Assembly: GCF_015477355.1 (NCBI RefSeq)
Contig: NZ_JADLRJ010000015.1
Coordinates: 1-64,000 of the forward strand
Source of the DNA: Nocardia blacklockiae
GTDB taxonomy: Bacteria > Actinomycetota > Actinomycetes > Mycobacteriales > Mycobacteriaceae
Length of the DNA: 64,000 bases
Reading direction: 5' to 3'
In this document: one piece after another, positions 9,517-20,594 of the stretch
Layout of the letters: every line of letters starts with the position of its first letter
Numbering within the stretch: the first letter of the stretch is position 1
The notes under the pieces: model-generated
Told to the model about the DNA's origin: nothing
Database searches by the model: none
Seen by the model: only the letters and a program-made list of their open reading frames with translations
Translations under genes and position numbers: made by a program

Positions 9517-10731
9517 ATGAAGATGCCAGCGCTGCTGTCGAGGAGCACCGAAACGCTACCCGGTTTATCCGGGATAGCCCGGGTCGACCGCAACACCCGG
9601 CGTCTGCTCAGGCGGGTCGGACCGGGCGACGTCGTGGTGCTCGACGAGATGGACCTGGACCGGGTCACCGCCGACCGGCTCGTCGAGGCGGGCGTGGTGG
9701 CCGTGGTGAACGCCTCCCCGTCGATCTCCGGGCGATATCCCAATCTCGGCCCGGAAGTGCTGGTGGCCAACGGAATCCTGCTGCTGGACGCGGTGTCCTC
9801 GGACGTCTTCACCAAGATCAAGGACGGCGTCAAGGTCCGTGTCGACGAGGGCGTCGTCTACGCCGACCGGCTCACCAAGAAGGTGCCCGAGGCGCTGGTC
9901 GAGGGCATCGAACTCACCGAGTCGGCGATCGCCGAGCGCATGATCGCCGCCCGCAACGGCCTGGCCGACCACCTGGAGGCGTTCGCGGGCAACACGATCG
10001 AGTTCGTGCGCACCGAGAGCGCCCTGCTGATCGACGGCCTCGGGGTGCCGGACCTGCAGCTGTCCATGCGCAAGCGGCATGTCGTGGTGGTCGCCGACGG
10101 GCCCGACCACCGCGAGGACCTGAAGTCGCTCAAGCCGTTCGTCAAGGAGTACGCGCCGATCCTGGTCGGCGTGGGCCGCGGCGCCGACACCCTGATGCGC
10201 TGCGGCTACCGGCCCGACCTGATCGTCGGCGACCCGGAGGAGATCACGGCGACGACGCTGAAATGCGGTGCCGAGGTGATCCTGCCCGCCGACACCGACG
10301 GGCACGCCAAGGGACTCGAGCGCATCCAGGATCTCGGCATCGGCGCGACCACCTTCCCGTCCTCGGGATCGGCGACCGACCTGGCGCTGCTGCTCGCCGA
10401 CCATCACGGCGCGGCGCTGATCGTCACCTGCGGCGCAGCCGCCTCGCTGGACGACTTCTTCGACCGCAGCCGGCGCGAATCGAACCCGGCGACCTTCCTG
10501 ACCCGGCTCAAGACCGGTTCCAAGCTGATGGACGCCAAGGCCGTGGCCACGCTGTACCGGCACCGCACCTCCGGCTGGGCGGCGGCGCTGTTGGTGCTGG
10601 CCGCGCTGGTCGCGTTGATCGTGGCGCTGCTGGTCTCCCGGCATTCGGGCGGCGACGTGCTGGACTGGGCGCGCGACACCTGGCAGCACACCGAAGCCTG
10701 GGCGCGGGGCCTACTCGACCGCAAAGTCTGA
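9517..10731 (+). CDS. steA: SteA-like septation protein (Rv1697 homologue)
   Basis: 404-residue membrane-anchored protein of the SteA family. In Corynebacterium, SteA and SteB work together in cell separation and peptidoglycan remodelling. The cytoplasmic part includes GISGRYPNLGP-like SISGRYPNLGPEVLVANG and a thiamin-pyrophosphokinase-like region (GRGADTLMRCGYRPDLIVGD, FPSSGSATDLAL). A single transmembrane helix lies near residues 350-371 (WAAALLVLAALVALIVALLV), leaving a short C-terminal tail. It is followed after 9 bases by the mctB/steB gene, supporting joint function. Confidence 0.85.
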   Translation: MKMPALLSRSTETLPGLSGIARVDRNTRRLLRRVGPGDVVVLDEMDLDRVTADRLVEAGVVAVVNASPSISGRYPNLGPEVLVANGILLLDAVSSDVFTKIKDGVKVRVDEGVVYADRLTKKVPEALVEGIELTESAIAERMIAARNGLADHLEAFAGNTIEFVRTESALLIDGLGVPDLQLSMRKRHVVVVADGPDHREDLKSLKPFVKEYAPILVGVGRGADTLMRCGYRPDLIVGDPEEITATTLKCGAEVILPADTDGHAKGLERIQDLGIGATTFPSSGSATDLALLLADHHGAALIVTCGAAASLDDFFDRSRRESNPATFLTRLKTGSKLMDAKAVATLYRHRTSGWAAALLVLAALVALIVALLVSRHSGGDVLDWARDTWQHTEAWARGLLDRKV

Positions 10732-10740
10732 GGGGGACAG

Positions 10741-11661
10741 GTGTTCTCGATTCGCCGGTATGCCGTCCCGATCGCGGCGATCCTGCTGGCGCTGGCCGTC
10801 GGCGTCCTGCTCGGCGCGCAGTCGCGCGGCGGTCCGCTGCGCACCGACAGCGCCGCGGCGCGCGCCGACGAACTGGCCGCCGCGAACGACGCGCTGAACG
10901 CGCAGGTGCGGGCCGCGGACGCGTTCGTGGCGCGCTCGGCGGGCAGACTGCTCGGCGGGACGCTCACCGACCGCACGGTGCTGGTGTTCACCACACCCGA
11001 CGCCGACGGCGGCGACGTCGAGGCGGTGACCAAGTCGCTGACCACGGCCGGCGCGGTGGTGAGCGGCACGGTCGCGCTGACCGACGCCTTCGTGGACTCC
11101 GGGCAGGGCGACCGGCTGCGCACGGCGGTGACCAACATGATCCCGGCCGGCGCGCAGCTGCCGACCGGCGCGGTGGACCAGGGCAGTCTGGCCGGGGACC
11201 TGCTCGGCGTGGCGCTGCTCACCGATCCCGCGAACGGGCAGCCGCGCGCCACCGACCAGGAACGCGGACTCATCCTGGACACCTTGCGCGGCGGCGGTTT
11301 CCTTACCGCGGACACCGTGCACCCGGCGCAGCTGGCCGTGGTGGTCACCGGTGACGGCGCCCGGGCCGACGAGAACAATCGCGGCTCCATCGCCGCCCGG
11401 TTCGCCGGTGGGCTGAAGGGGCGCGGCGCGGGCGTGGTGCTGGCCGGGCGGCCCGGCGCCGCCGCGGGTTCGGGGCCGATCGCGGTGGTGCGCGAGGATG
11501 CCCGGCTCGGCGGCGCGGTCAGCACCGTCGACAATGTCGACCGCGAGATCGGCCGCGTGACAACGGCTCTCGCCCTCGGCGAACAGCTCGGCGGGGTCAG
11601 CGGCCGTTACGGAACCGGGGACCGGGCGGGTTCGCTGACCGTGACCGCGTCGCCGCGCTGA
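10741..11661 (+). CDS. mctB: Copper transporter MctB / SteB family protein
   Basis: 306-residue Rv1698-like protein with one N-terminal transmembrane helix (about 6-27, YAVPIAAILLALAVGVLLGA) and a large predicted extracytoplasmic domain with a short Ala-rich coiled coil (about 35-60). The mycobacterial homologue is called MctB for its effect on copper accumulation; the corynebacterial one is SteB, partner of SteA. GTG 10741 follows AGGGGGACAG immediately after steA, so they form one operon. Which function applies here cannot be told from sequence. Confidence 0.82.
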   Translation: MFSIRRYAVPIAAILLALAVGVLLGAQSRGGPLRTDSAAARADELAAANDALNAQVRAADAFVARSAGRLLGGTLTDRTVLVFTTPDADGGDVEAVTKSLTTAGAVVSGTVALTDAFVDSGQGDRLRTAVTNMIPAGAQLPTGAVDQGSLAGDLLGVALLTDPANGQPRATDQERGLILDTLRGGGFLTADTVHPAQLAVVVTGDGARADENNRGSIAARFAGGLKGRGAGVVLAGRPGAAAGSGPIAVVREDARLGGAVSTVDNVDREIGRVTTALALGEQLGGVSGRYGTGDRAGSLTVTASPR

Positions 11662-11847
11662 GGTCCGGCACACATCCGGAGAATCGTGTCGCGGCCCTTC
11701 GACGCGCGGAACGCGCGGCCCGTGCCGGGGCAACAGGGGTGGATGTGCCTCGCGCGTCGGATGGGGCGCAAGTGACGAAAGAACTTCAGCCATCTCGCGG
11801 CTACCTCGCGTGGCGTCGATCGGCTACCGTTTTTCGTGTTAACGTGA

Positions 11848-14246
<2,399 letters not shown>

Positions 14247-14281
14247 CCGAACCGGTCGGTGTACCGCCACGGGGCGAAAAA

Positions 14282-14363
14282 GCATGCGACTCATGCATTC
14301 CGAATCCCGCAGATCCGAGTTGCCGCCGGGTTTCTGGTGCCGCGCCGCTCTGGTATGCATGAG
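14282..14363. promoter_or_regulatory. Inverted repeat upstream of the toxin-like gene (candidate operator)
   Basis: CTCATGCAT at 14290-14298 is answered by ATGCATGAG at 14355-14363, with partial extension to GCAT on the outside. Each arm contains the self-complementary hexamer ATGCAT. It lies just in front of the 23-codon ORF and MazF-like gene, where toxin-antitoxin operons carry autoregulatory operators. No protein is known to bind it. Confidence 0.45.
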
Positions 14364-14366
14364 GGT

Positions 14367-14438
14367 ATGCGCGAGGCGGAACCGGTGACAGTCGTCCAGA
14401 CGTCGCGGGTGGCCGCCCGGCCGCGCGAGGCCGCATGA
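14367..14438 (+). CDS. 23-residue ORF overlapping the MazF-like gene
   Basis: ATG 14367 opens a 23-codon frame (MREAEPVTVVQTSRVAARPR then EAA) whose TGA overlaps the ATG of the MazF-like gene as ATGA. GAGGG lies just upstream but is very close to the start. The position is that of an antitoxin, but it is far shorter than known antitoxins (usually 70 or more residues). It may be a coupling leader peptide, an antitoxin remnant, or chance. Confidence 0.4.
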   Translation: MREAEPVTVVQTSRVAARPREAA

Positions 14439-14743
14439 GACGCGGCGAAGTCTGGCGGTACGCGCCGGTGCTGCCCGACGGCACGCCGGCGCCCCGGCGC
14501 ACCACGGTCGTGGTGGTGTCGGACCCGGCGGTGATCACCTCGCCGTACCGCTGGCTGCACGTCGTGCCGTTCGCCGAGGACGACCCGGGCCACGTGCTCA
14601 CCATCCACACCTGCCACGGCTGGGCCGACGCCCTCGAATTCCACCGCGTCTACCGGGTGTGGCTCGCCGAGCTGGCCGGCGAGCTGACCGCCGACGAGAT
14701 GGACGCCCTCGACACCCGACTACGCGCGGCCCTGAGTTTGTAG
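14435..14743 (+). CDS. MazF/PemK-like toxin family protein
   Basis: 102-residue protein with the PemK/MazF N-terminal signature RRGEVWRYAPVLPDG and a beta-strand TTVVVVSDP. Family members cleave mRNA at short sequences. The conserved Arg before the third strand (APRRTTVVVV) is present, but the usual Thr of the active site cannot be clearly placed in the following strand (LHVVPFAED), so activity is uncertain. No full antitoxin gene is adjacent. It is an insertion between the Nudix gene and xerD. Confidence 0.7.
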   Translation: MRRGEVWRYAPVLPDGTPAPRRTTVVVVSDPAVITSPYRWLHVVPFAEDDPGHVLTIHTCHGWADALEFHRVYRVWLAELAGELTADEMDALDTRLRAALSL

Positions 14744-14890
14744 GCCCGCCACCCGCCCGCGCGGCTGGGGGCTCGTGTTTCGTTCTGCGGATTGTCGGAT
14801 GGGGCTGCCATGATGTGTGCCGTGAGCCCCGTACGGTCGACCCGCGCCCCCGCGGTCGGCCGCGTGCGGGCGCGGCGATAGGGGCCGCCG

Positions 14891-15817
14891 GTGCTGGAGC
14901 GGCAGATTCAGGCGTATCTCGACCATCTGACGGTCGAGCGGGGCGCGGCGCGCAACACCTTCAGCGCGTATCGGCGCGATCTGGAGCGGTACCGGGAGTT
15001 CTTGGCGCAGCGCGGCATCGACGGGTTGGAGCGGGTCACCGAGAGTGATATCGCCGACTTCGTGGTGGCGTTGCGCGCCGGGAGCGAGGGTTATCCGCCG
15101 CTGGCCGCCAGCTCGGCCGCCCGGGGCCTGGTCGCGGTGCGCGGACTGCACCGCTTCGCCGCGGCCGAGGGCATCACCGCGGGTGATGTCGCGCACGCGG
15201 TCAAACCGCCGACGCCCGCCCGCCGGCTCCCGAAAGCCCTGCCCTACGACCAGATTTCGCGATTACTGGAGGCGGCCGGCGGCACCGGGCCGGCCGACGG
15301 CGGCCCGCGCGGGCTGCGCGACCGGGCACTGCTGGAACTGCTGTACTCGACCGGCGCCCGCATCTCCGAGGTGGTCGGGCTCGACGTCGACGACATCGAC
15401 ACCGGCGAGCGCGCGGTGGTCCTGCACGGCAAGGGCGGTAAACAGCGCATGGTCCCGATCGGCCGCCCGGCGCTGGCCGCCCTGGACGCCTACCTGGTCC
15501 GCGGCCGCCCCGCACTCGCCGTGCGCGGCAAGGGAAATCCCGCGCTGTTCTGCAATGCGCGCGGCGGTCGGCTGTCCCGGCAGAGCGCCTGGCAGGTGCT
15601 GCAGGACGCCGCCGAACGCGCGGGCATCGGCGCCGCGGTCTCCCCGCACACCCTGCGGCACTCGTTCGCGACGCATCTGCTGGACGGCGGCGCGGATGTC
15701 CGGGTGGTGCAGGAACTGCTGGGCCACGCGTCGGTGACGACCACCCAGATCTACACCCTGGTGACGGTGAACACCCTGCACGAGGTGTGGGCGACGGCGC
15801 ATCCGCGCGCCCGGTAA
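14891..15817 (+). CDS. xerD: Site-specific tyrosine recombinase XerD
   Basis: 308-residue tyrosine recombinase that resolves chromosome dimers at dif with XerC. The SAM-like core-binding domain spans about 1-95. Catalytic residues are visible in order: Arg in [11 protein letters not shown], Lys in [10 protein letters not shown], HxxR in [14 protein letters not shown], His in [11 protein letters not shown], and the Tyr nucleophile in QIYTLVT. The GTG at 14891 follows GGCCGCCG, a weak ribosome site. The position matches Rv1701. Confidence 0.94.
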   Translation: MLERQIQAYLDHLTVERGAARNTFSAYRRDLERYREFLAQRGIDGLERVTESDIADFVVALRAGSEGYPPLAASSAARGLVAVRGLHRFAAAEGITAGDVAHAVKPPTPARRLPKALPYDQISRLLEAAGGTGPADGGPRGLRDRALLELLYSTGARISEVVGLDVDDIDTGERAVVLHGKGGKQRMVPIGRPALAALDAYLVRGRPALAVRGKGNPALFCNARGGRLSRQSAWQVLQDAAERAGIGAAVSPHTLRHSFATHLLDGGADVRVVQELLGHASVTTTQIYTLVTVNTLHEVWATAHPRAR

Positions 15818-15851
15818 CGCGGCCCCGATCGCGTTCCGGGCCTGTGGCATA

Positions 15852-17318
15852 TTGTCTTCGGGTTGGCTGCGCGGTAAATCAGGAGGCGGAATCATTTCGG
15901 GCTACAGGCTGCCGGACGGGCGGATTCCCGTCGTACTCTCCGCCGAGAATCCCGACCTGCTGGTACGCGAGGCCGTCGCGGTCCGCGACTATCTCGACGA
16001 GCATCCCGAAGCCGGCGCGGACGAGATTTCCGCCGCGCTGCTGCGCACCCGCACGGTGCGGCCGCATCGGGCGCTCGCCATGGTCTCCGATCGCGAGGAT
16101 CTGCGGCGGGCGCTGTGCGCGGTCGTGTCGGGTGAGGCCGATCCGGCGCTCGTGCGCGGCGACGGACCCGCGACGACGCAGCGCACCGCGTTCGTCTTCC
16201 CCGGGCAGGGCAGCCAGCGACCCGGCATGGGCAAGCTGTACTACGACCGCTCGGCGGCCTACCGCGCCCGCGTCGACGAGTGCGCGGTCGTCCTCGGCGA
16301 GGAACTGGACGCGCCCGAGCCGCTGCACTACCTGCTGGTCGACGACGAGCAGTACATCGACGACATCGGCGTGCTGCAACCCGCCCTGTACATGCACACC
16401 CTCGGCCTCGCCGAGATGTGGCTGGCGGCCGGCGTCACCCCCGCGGTGACGATCGGGCACAGCCAGGGCGAACTGGCCGCGGCGGCGGTGTGCGGCATGG
16501 CGACGGTGCGCGACACGCTGGTGGCGACCAAGGTGCGCGCCGACCTCATCGCCGAGCACGCGCCGCGCGGCTACACCATGGCGGTGCTCGGCGTCGACAT
16601 CGACGAGTGCGAAGCGCTCATCGCCCGCAACATCGGCTGGCTGAAGCTCTCGGTGGTGAACTCGCCCAATATCGTCGCGATCTCCGGGCAGCGCCCGGCG
16701 GTCCTGGAGATCATCGAAACGGTGCGTGGCCGTGGGCGTTTCGCCAAGGAGATCCGCGTCGACTACCCGGCGCACACCGACCTCGTCGCGCCCTACCGGC
16801 GACTGGCCGCCGAGGGCGTGCGAGAGCACCTGTACGAGTGGACCTTCGACGAGTCCGAGATTCCGTTGTTCGCCGCGACGATCGGCGGCCCGGTGCCGCC
16901 CGGCCTGCCGCAGGCGGAGTTCTGGTTCCTGAACCTGCGCAACCGGGTGCGCTTCGACCGGGCGACCATGGCCGCCGCCGACAGCGCCGACCTGTTCGTC
17001 GAACTGGCCGACAATCCGCTGCTCGCGCTCGCGGTGCAGGAGAATCTGTACACCGCCCGGACTCGCGCCCAGGCGGACACCGATTTCCGGCTCGTCGCCA
17101 CCTCCCGCCGCGACGCCGGGGATCTCGGCGAGTTCACCCGCAACCTCGCCAGCGTCGCGGTACGTGACCTGCGCTTCCGCTGGGAGCTGCTGACGGACGG
17201 GGCGATGGCCAAGCCCGGTCCGGCCACGCCGCCGCGCTTCCCGCGCCGCGCCCTCTCGGAGATTCGCGACGCCGCCGTGCCCGACTGGATCGTGCCTCCG
17301 GCCGACGTCGCGGACTGA
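15852..17318 (+). CDS. Stand-alone acyltransferase (AT) with KS-AT linker
   Basis: 488-residue discrete PKS-type acyltransferase. Residues about 25-100 resemble the linker normally between KS and AT (VLSAENPDLLVREAVAVRDYL). The AT domain then shows [14 protein letters not shown], the nucleophile motif GHSQGELAAAAV, and YPAH in place of the HAFH or YASH specificity motif, so the substrate is not predictable. It may load carrier proteins in trans. TTG 15852 is the first start, but without a ribosome site; a perfect AGGAGG at 15881-15886 points to an ATT at 15894 (or ATC at 15891), both in frame. It sits between xerD and parA, away from the PKS cluster. Confidence 0.78.
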   Translation: MSSGWLRGKSGGGIISGYRLPDGRIPVVLSAENPDLLVREAVAVRDYLDEHPEAGADEISAALLRTRTVRPHRALAMVSDREDLRRALCAVVSGEADPALVRGDGPATTQRTAFVFPGQGSQRPGMGKLYYDRSAAYRARVDECAVVLGEELDAPEPLHYLLVDDEQYIDDIGVLQPALYMHTLGLAEMWLAAGVTPAVTIGHSQGELAAAAVCGMATVRDTLVATKVRADLIAEHAPRGYTMAVLGVDIDECEALIARNIGWLKLSVVNSPNIVAISGQRPAVLEIIETVRGRGRFAKEIRVDYPAHTDLVAPYRRLAAEGVREHLYEWTFDESEIPLFAATIGGPVPPGLPQAEFWFLNLRNRVRFDRATMAAADSADLFVELADNPLLALAVQENLYTARTRAQADTDFRLVATSRRDAGDLGEFTRNLASVAVRDLRFRWELLTDGAMAKPGPATPPRFPRRALSEIRDAAVPDWIVPPADVAD

Positions 17319-17557
17319 CGGAGAACCACCGGCGCGGCGGGGACCGCGATTAGTGTTGACGGGGATGCGGTACTCATGTTCACACTCGACATCGGCACCT
17401 GCTGCGGGGATGTTCACAGCGCGTGTCCGAGCCTAGGTCTTGCGCTCCGAGGCGGTAGCGTCTATGGAGTCCGAATGCGACCCTGGGTGATGTCGGGTGG
17501 GAACTGTCCCGCAGCGCCTGGCGGGGCATTGGGCAGAAAACTGAAGGAGCAGCGGAT

Positions 17558-18526
17558 ATGACGACAGCCGACGCGGCCGAACCGCCGATCAGAGCTGCGG
17601 CAGAACCGCTTTCACAGACCCCTGGCACGCGCATAGAGCGGGCGGCCCAAACGTTGTGGGAGGCGAACGATATCGTGGCGGACGGCACGGAACTCGGCCC
17701 GACCGGACGCCCGCTGCGCGAAATTCCGGAACCCCCGCCCGTGACGAGCGACGGGCCCGCGCTGATCGTCGCCATGTGCAATCAGAAGGGTGGCGTCGGC
17801 AAGACCACCTCCACCATCAATCTCGGTGCCGCGCTGGCCGAATACGGTCGCCGCGTGCTGCTGGTCGACCTGGATCCGCAGGGCGCGTTATCGGCCGGGC
17901 TCGGCGTCGCCCATCACGACCTCGATCTCACCGTGCACAACCTGCTGGTCGGCGGCCGCGCGGCCGCGAACGACGTGCTGCTGAAGACCAAGGTCGACAA
18001 CATGGACCTGCTACCCAGCAACATCGACCTGTCGGCCGCGGAGATCCAGCTGGTCAACGAGGTCGGCCGGGAACAGACACTGGGCCGGGCGCTGGCCCCG
18101 CTGCGCGACAGCTACGACTACATCCTCATCGACTGCCAGCCGTCGCTGGGCCTGCTCACCGTCAACGCGCTGGCCTGCGCCGATGGCGTCGTCATTCCGA
18201 TGGAGTGCGAATACTTCTCGCTGCGCGGGCTGGCGCTGCTCACCGACACCGTGGAGAAGGTGCGGGACCGGCTGAACCCCCGGCTGAGCCTGTCCGGCAT
18301 CGTGGTCACCATGTTCGACGCGCGATTGCTGCACTCGCGGCAGGTGATGTCCCGAGTGGTCGAGGTCTTCGGAGACCTGGTGTACGACACGGTGATCAAC
18401 CGCACCGTGCGCTTCCCCGACGCCAGCGTGGCCGGCGAGCCGATCACCACGTGGGCGCCGAAATCCGCGGGCGCGGAGGCCTATCGGGCGATGGCACGGG
18501 AAGTCATCCACCGGTCGGGCCGGTGA
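17558..18526 (+). CDS. ParA-family ATPase (Rv1708-like)
   Basis: 322-residue ParA/Soj-type ATPase preceded by a roughly 65-residue variable N-terminus. The deviant Walker A is KGGVGKTT (77-84), Walker B-like YDYILIDCQPSLGLLTVNAL, and switch LLVDLDPQGALSAGLG. It is the paralogue encoded with scpA and scpB in mycobacteria and not the parAB locus at oriC, so it likely acts with the ScpAB-SMC chromosome organisation system. ATG 17558 follows AAGGAGCAG. Its stop overlaps the scpA GTG. About 240 bp upstream carry no confident gene. Confidence 0.9.
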   Translation: MTTADAAEPPIRAAAEPLSQTPGTRIERAAQTLWEANDIVADGTELGPTGRPLREIPEPPPVTSDGPALIVAMCNQKGGVGKTTSTINLGAALAEYGRRVLLVDLDPQGALSAGLGVAHHDLDLTVHNLLVGGRAAANDVLLKTKVDNMDLLPSNIDLSAAEIQLVNEVGREQTLGRALAPLRDSYDYILIDCQPSLGLLTVNALACADGVVIPMECEYFSLRGLALLTDTVEKVRDRLNPRLSLSGIVVTMFDARLLHSRQVMSRVVEVFGDLVYDTVINRTVRFPDASVAGEPITTWAPKSAGAEAYRAMAREVIHRSGR

Positions 18527-19455
18527 CCGGGACGCCGCCACCAGCAGTTCGGGACGCACCCGCCCTCGTGCCGGATCCGCCGGGTCCCGCCGCGCCCGCC
18601 GACGACTCCGCCGCACCGGACACCGCGGACAGATCGGCGAAGTTCCATCTGCGGCTGAGTAATTTCGAGGGTCCGTTCGACCTGCTGCTGCAATTGATCA
18701 GTCAGCGCCGCCTCGATGTCACCGAGGTGGCGCTGCATCAGGTCACCGACGAATTCATCGCCTACACCAAGGTGCTGACGGCGAGCCTGGACGCCGATCC
18801 GACGCTGCGCGCGGACAAGATCCTCGACCAGACCACCGAGTTCCTGGTGGTCGCCGCGACCCTGCTGGATTTGAAGGCGGCGCGGCTGCTGCCCTCGGGC
18901 GAGGTGACCGACGAGGACGACCTCGAACTGCTGGAGGCGCGCGACCTGCTGTTCGCGCGGCTGCTGCAGTACCGGGCGTTCAAGCAGGTCGCCGAGCTGC
19001 TGGGGGAGCTGGAACAGGCGGCGCTGCGGCGGTATCCGCGGGCGGTGTCGCTCGAGGAGCGGTTCCTCGACCTGCTGCCGGAGGTTACGCTGGGGGTCGA
19101 CGCCGCCGGTTTCGCCGAGATCGCCGCGACCGCGTTCCGGCCTCGCCCGACGCCGAAGGTGGGCCTGGACCATCTGCACGCCCACGCCATCTCGGTGGCC
19201 GAGCAGGCGGCGCTGGTGCTGGACATGCTGAAGAACCGCGGGGCGGGCGAGTGGACCACCTTCCCCGAGCTGTGCGCCGACTGCGAGGTGCCGATCCAGA
19301 TCGTGGCTCGCTTCCTGGCGCTGCTGGAGCTGTACCGGGGCAAGACGATCGAATTCGACCAGCCCGACCCGCTCGGCCCGCTGGCGATCAGCTGGATCGG
19401 CGAACCCCGGGACGAACCTTCCGAGCCGCTGACAATCGACGAGGACTACGGGTGA
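18523..19455 (+). CDS. scpA: Segregation and condensation protein ScpA
   Basis: 310-residue kleisin subunit bridging the SMC condensin. After a Pro/Ala-rich lead of about 35 residues comes the kleisin N-domain (KFHLRLSNFEGPFDLLLQLI), then FLVVAATLLDLKAARLLP, and a C-terminal winged helix (WTTFPELCADCEVPIQIVAR). The start GTG 18523 overlaps the ParA stop as GTGA. A longer open frame upstream is a shadow of parA. It overlaps scpB by four bases. Confidence 0.93.
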   Translation: MTGTPPPAVRDAPALVPDPPGPAAPADDSAAPDTADRSAKFHLRLSNFEGPFDLLLQLISQRRLDVTEVALHQVTDEFIAYTKVLTASLDADPTLRADKILDQTTEFLVVAATLLDLKAARLLPSGEVTDEDDLELLEARDLLFARLLQYRAFKQVAELLGELEQAALRRYPRAVSLEERFLDLLPEVTLGVDAAGFAEIAATAFRPRPTPKVGLDHLHAHAISVAEQAALVLDMLKNRGAGEWTTFPELCADCEVPIQIVARFLALLELYRGKTIEFDQPDPLGPLAISWIGEPRDEPSEPLTIDEDYG

Positions 19456-20585
19456 CGATGGAGGACAGCGCGGGCCCCGGCCGGGAGCCGGAGCACACCG
19501 AGGCTGAGGCGGCGGCCGCGGCCGACCAGGTGAACAAGGCCGAGGAGGCTTCGAGCTCCACGGACGCCGGGATCGAGTCGGCGGAGCCTTCCGCCCCCAG
19601 GCAGTCCGCCGCGGAAATCGTCGCCGAACTCCTGCACGCCGCGGGAGGTGGCGAGAAGGCCAATTCGGAGACGCTTGCCGAGTCCGCGGCGATCCCCGGC
19701 GCAGATGAGTTCGGGCGTGCGGTGGCCGGTGTCGACGCGGCCGACGGCGCGGGAGCGGTTGCCGGTGTCGACGCGGCGGGTGCTGCCGTGGCCAGTTCCG
19801 GTGCGGACGCGGCGGGTGACGAGGATCTCGCACCGGATTCGGGTGGTATCCGTCACGGCGGGGCTGCCGAGGCCGTGAACGGCGCGGCGAAGCAGGCGCG
19901 GAACGGGAGTGCGGTCGGGCTCGCCGAGGCCGATGCCGTCGACGAGCGCGATGTGCCGGAAAGGCTGGACGACGAGGAGTTTCGGGCCGCGCTGGAGGCG
20001 ATGTTGCTGATCGTCGACGCGCCCGCGCCGGTGGAGTTGCTGGCGTCCGCGGTGGACGACAGCGAGGCGCGGGTGGAGCAGGCGCTGCGTGCGATGTCGG
20101 CCGAGCTGACGGCCCGGCGCAGCGGCATCGACCTGCGGTTCGTGGGCGACGGGTGGCGCTACTACACCCGCACCGACTTCGCGCCGTACGTCGAGCGGAT
20201 GCTGCTCGACGGCGCGCGCTCCAAGTTGACCAGGGCCGCTTTGGAAACTCTGGCGGTGATCGCCTATCGTCAACCGGTTACGCGAGCACGGGTCAGCGCC
20301 GTGCGTGGAGTGAACGTCGACGGCGTGATCCGGACCCTGGTGGCACGCGGCCTCATCGCCGAGGCGGGGACCGACCCGGAGACCAACGGCACCCTGTATG
20401 TCACGACCGAACTGTTCCTCGAACGGATCGGGCTCGCGTCGCTGACGGAACTGCCGTCGCTGGCGCCCCTGCTGCCGGGCGTCGACCTGATCGATGAGAT
20501 CAACGAGAGCCTGGAGACCGATCCGCGGTACGCCAAGCTGAAGAAACCCGCCGAGGCCGACATCGATCTCGGCGCCGAGGATTGA
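19452..20585 (+). CDS. scpB: Segregation and condensation protein ScpB, extended N-terminus
   Basis: 377-residue ScpB. The usual ScpB core of about 200 residues begins near 170 (LDDEEFRAALEAMLLIVDAP) and holds two winged helices with LTRAALETLAVIAYRQPVTR and VRGVNVDGVIRTLVARGLI. The preceding 165 residues are Ala/Glu/Gly-rich and disordered, with a duplicated AVAGVDAA unit. GTG 19452 overlaps the scpA stop (GTGA); ATG 19458, two codons later, is equally possible. It works with ScpA and SMC. Confidence 0.92.
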   Translation: MTMEDSAGPGREPEHTEAEAAAAADQVNKAEEASSSTDAGIESAEPSAPRQSAAEIVAELLHAAGGGEKANSETLAESAAIPGADEFGRAVAGVDAADGAGAVAGVDAAGAAVASSGADAAGDEDLAPDSGGIRHGGAAEAVNGAAKQARNGSAVGLAEADAVDERDVPERLDDEEFRAALEAMLLIVDAPAPVELLASAVDDSEARVEQALRAMSAELTARRSGIDLRFVGDGWRYYTRTDFAPYVERMLLDGARSKLTRAALETLAVIAYRQPVTRARVSAVRGVNVDGVIRTLVARGLIAEAGTDPETNGTLYVTTELFLERIGLASLTELPSLAPLLPGVDLIDEINESLETDPRYAKLKKPAEADIDLGAED

Positions 20586-20594
20586 CAGGACAAC

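Noticed and set aside
14879-14884. Single TAGGGG before xerD (also one at 24364 at the der stop)
   Set aside because: They are single copies without the second repeat or TTACC, so likely chance.
17341-17470. Promoter for parA (TTGACG or TTGCGC with partial -10)
   Set aside because: The -10 matches are poor in each combination, so I do not claim a site.
17376-17561. 61-codon ORF overlapping the parA start as ATGA
   Set aside because: It has no ribosome site, is Cys/Gly-rich without pattern, and has no counterpart I recognise in the mycobacterial order.
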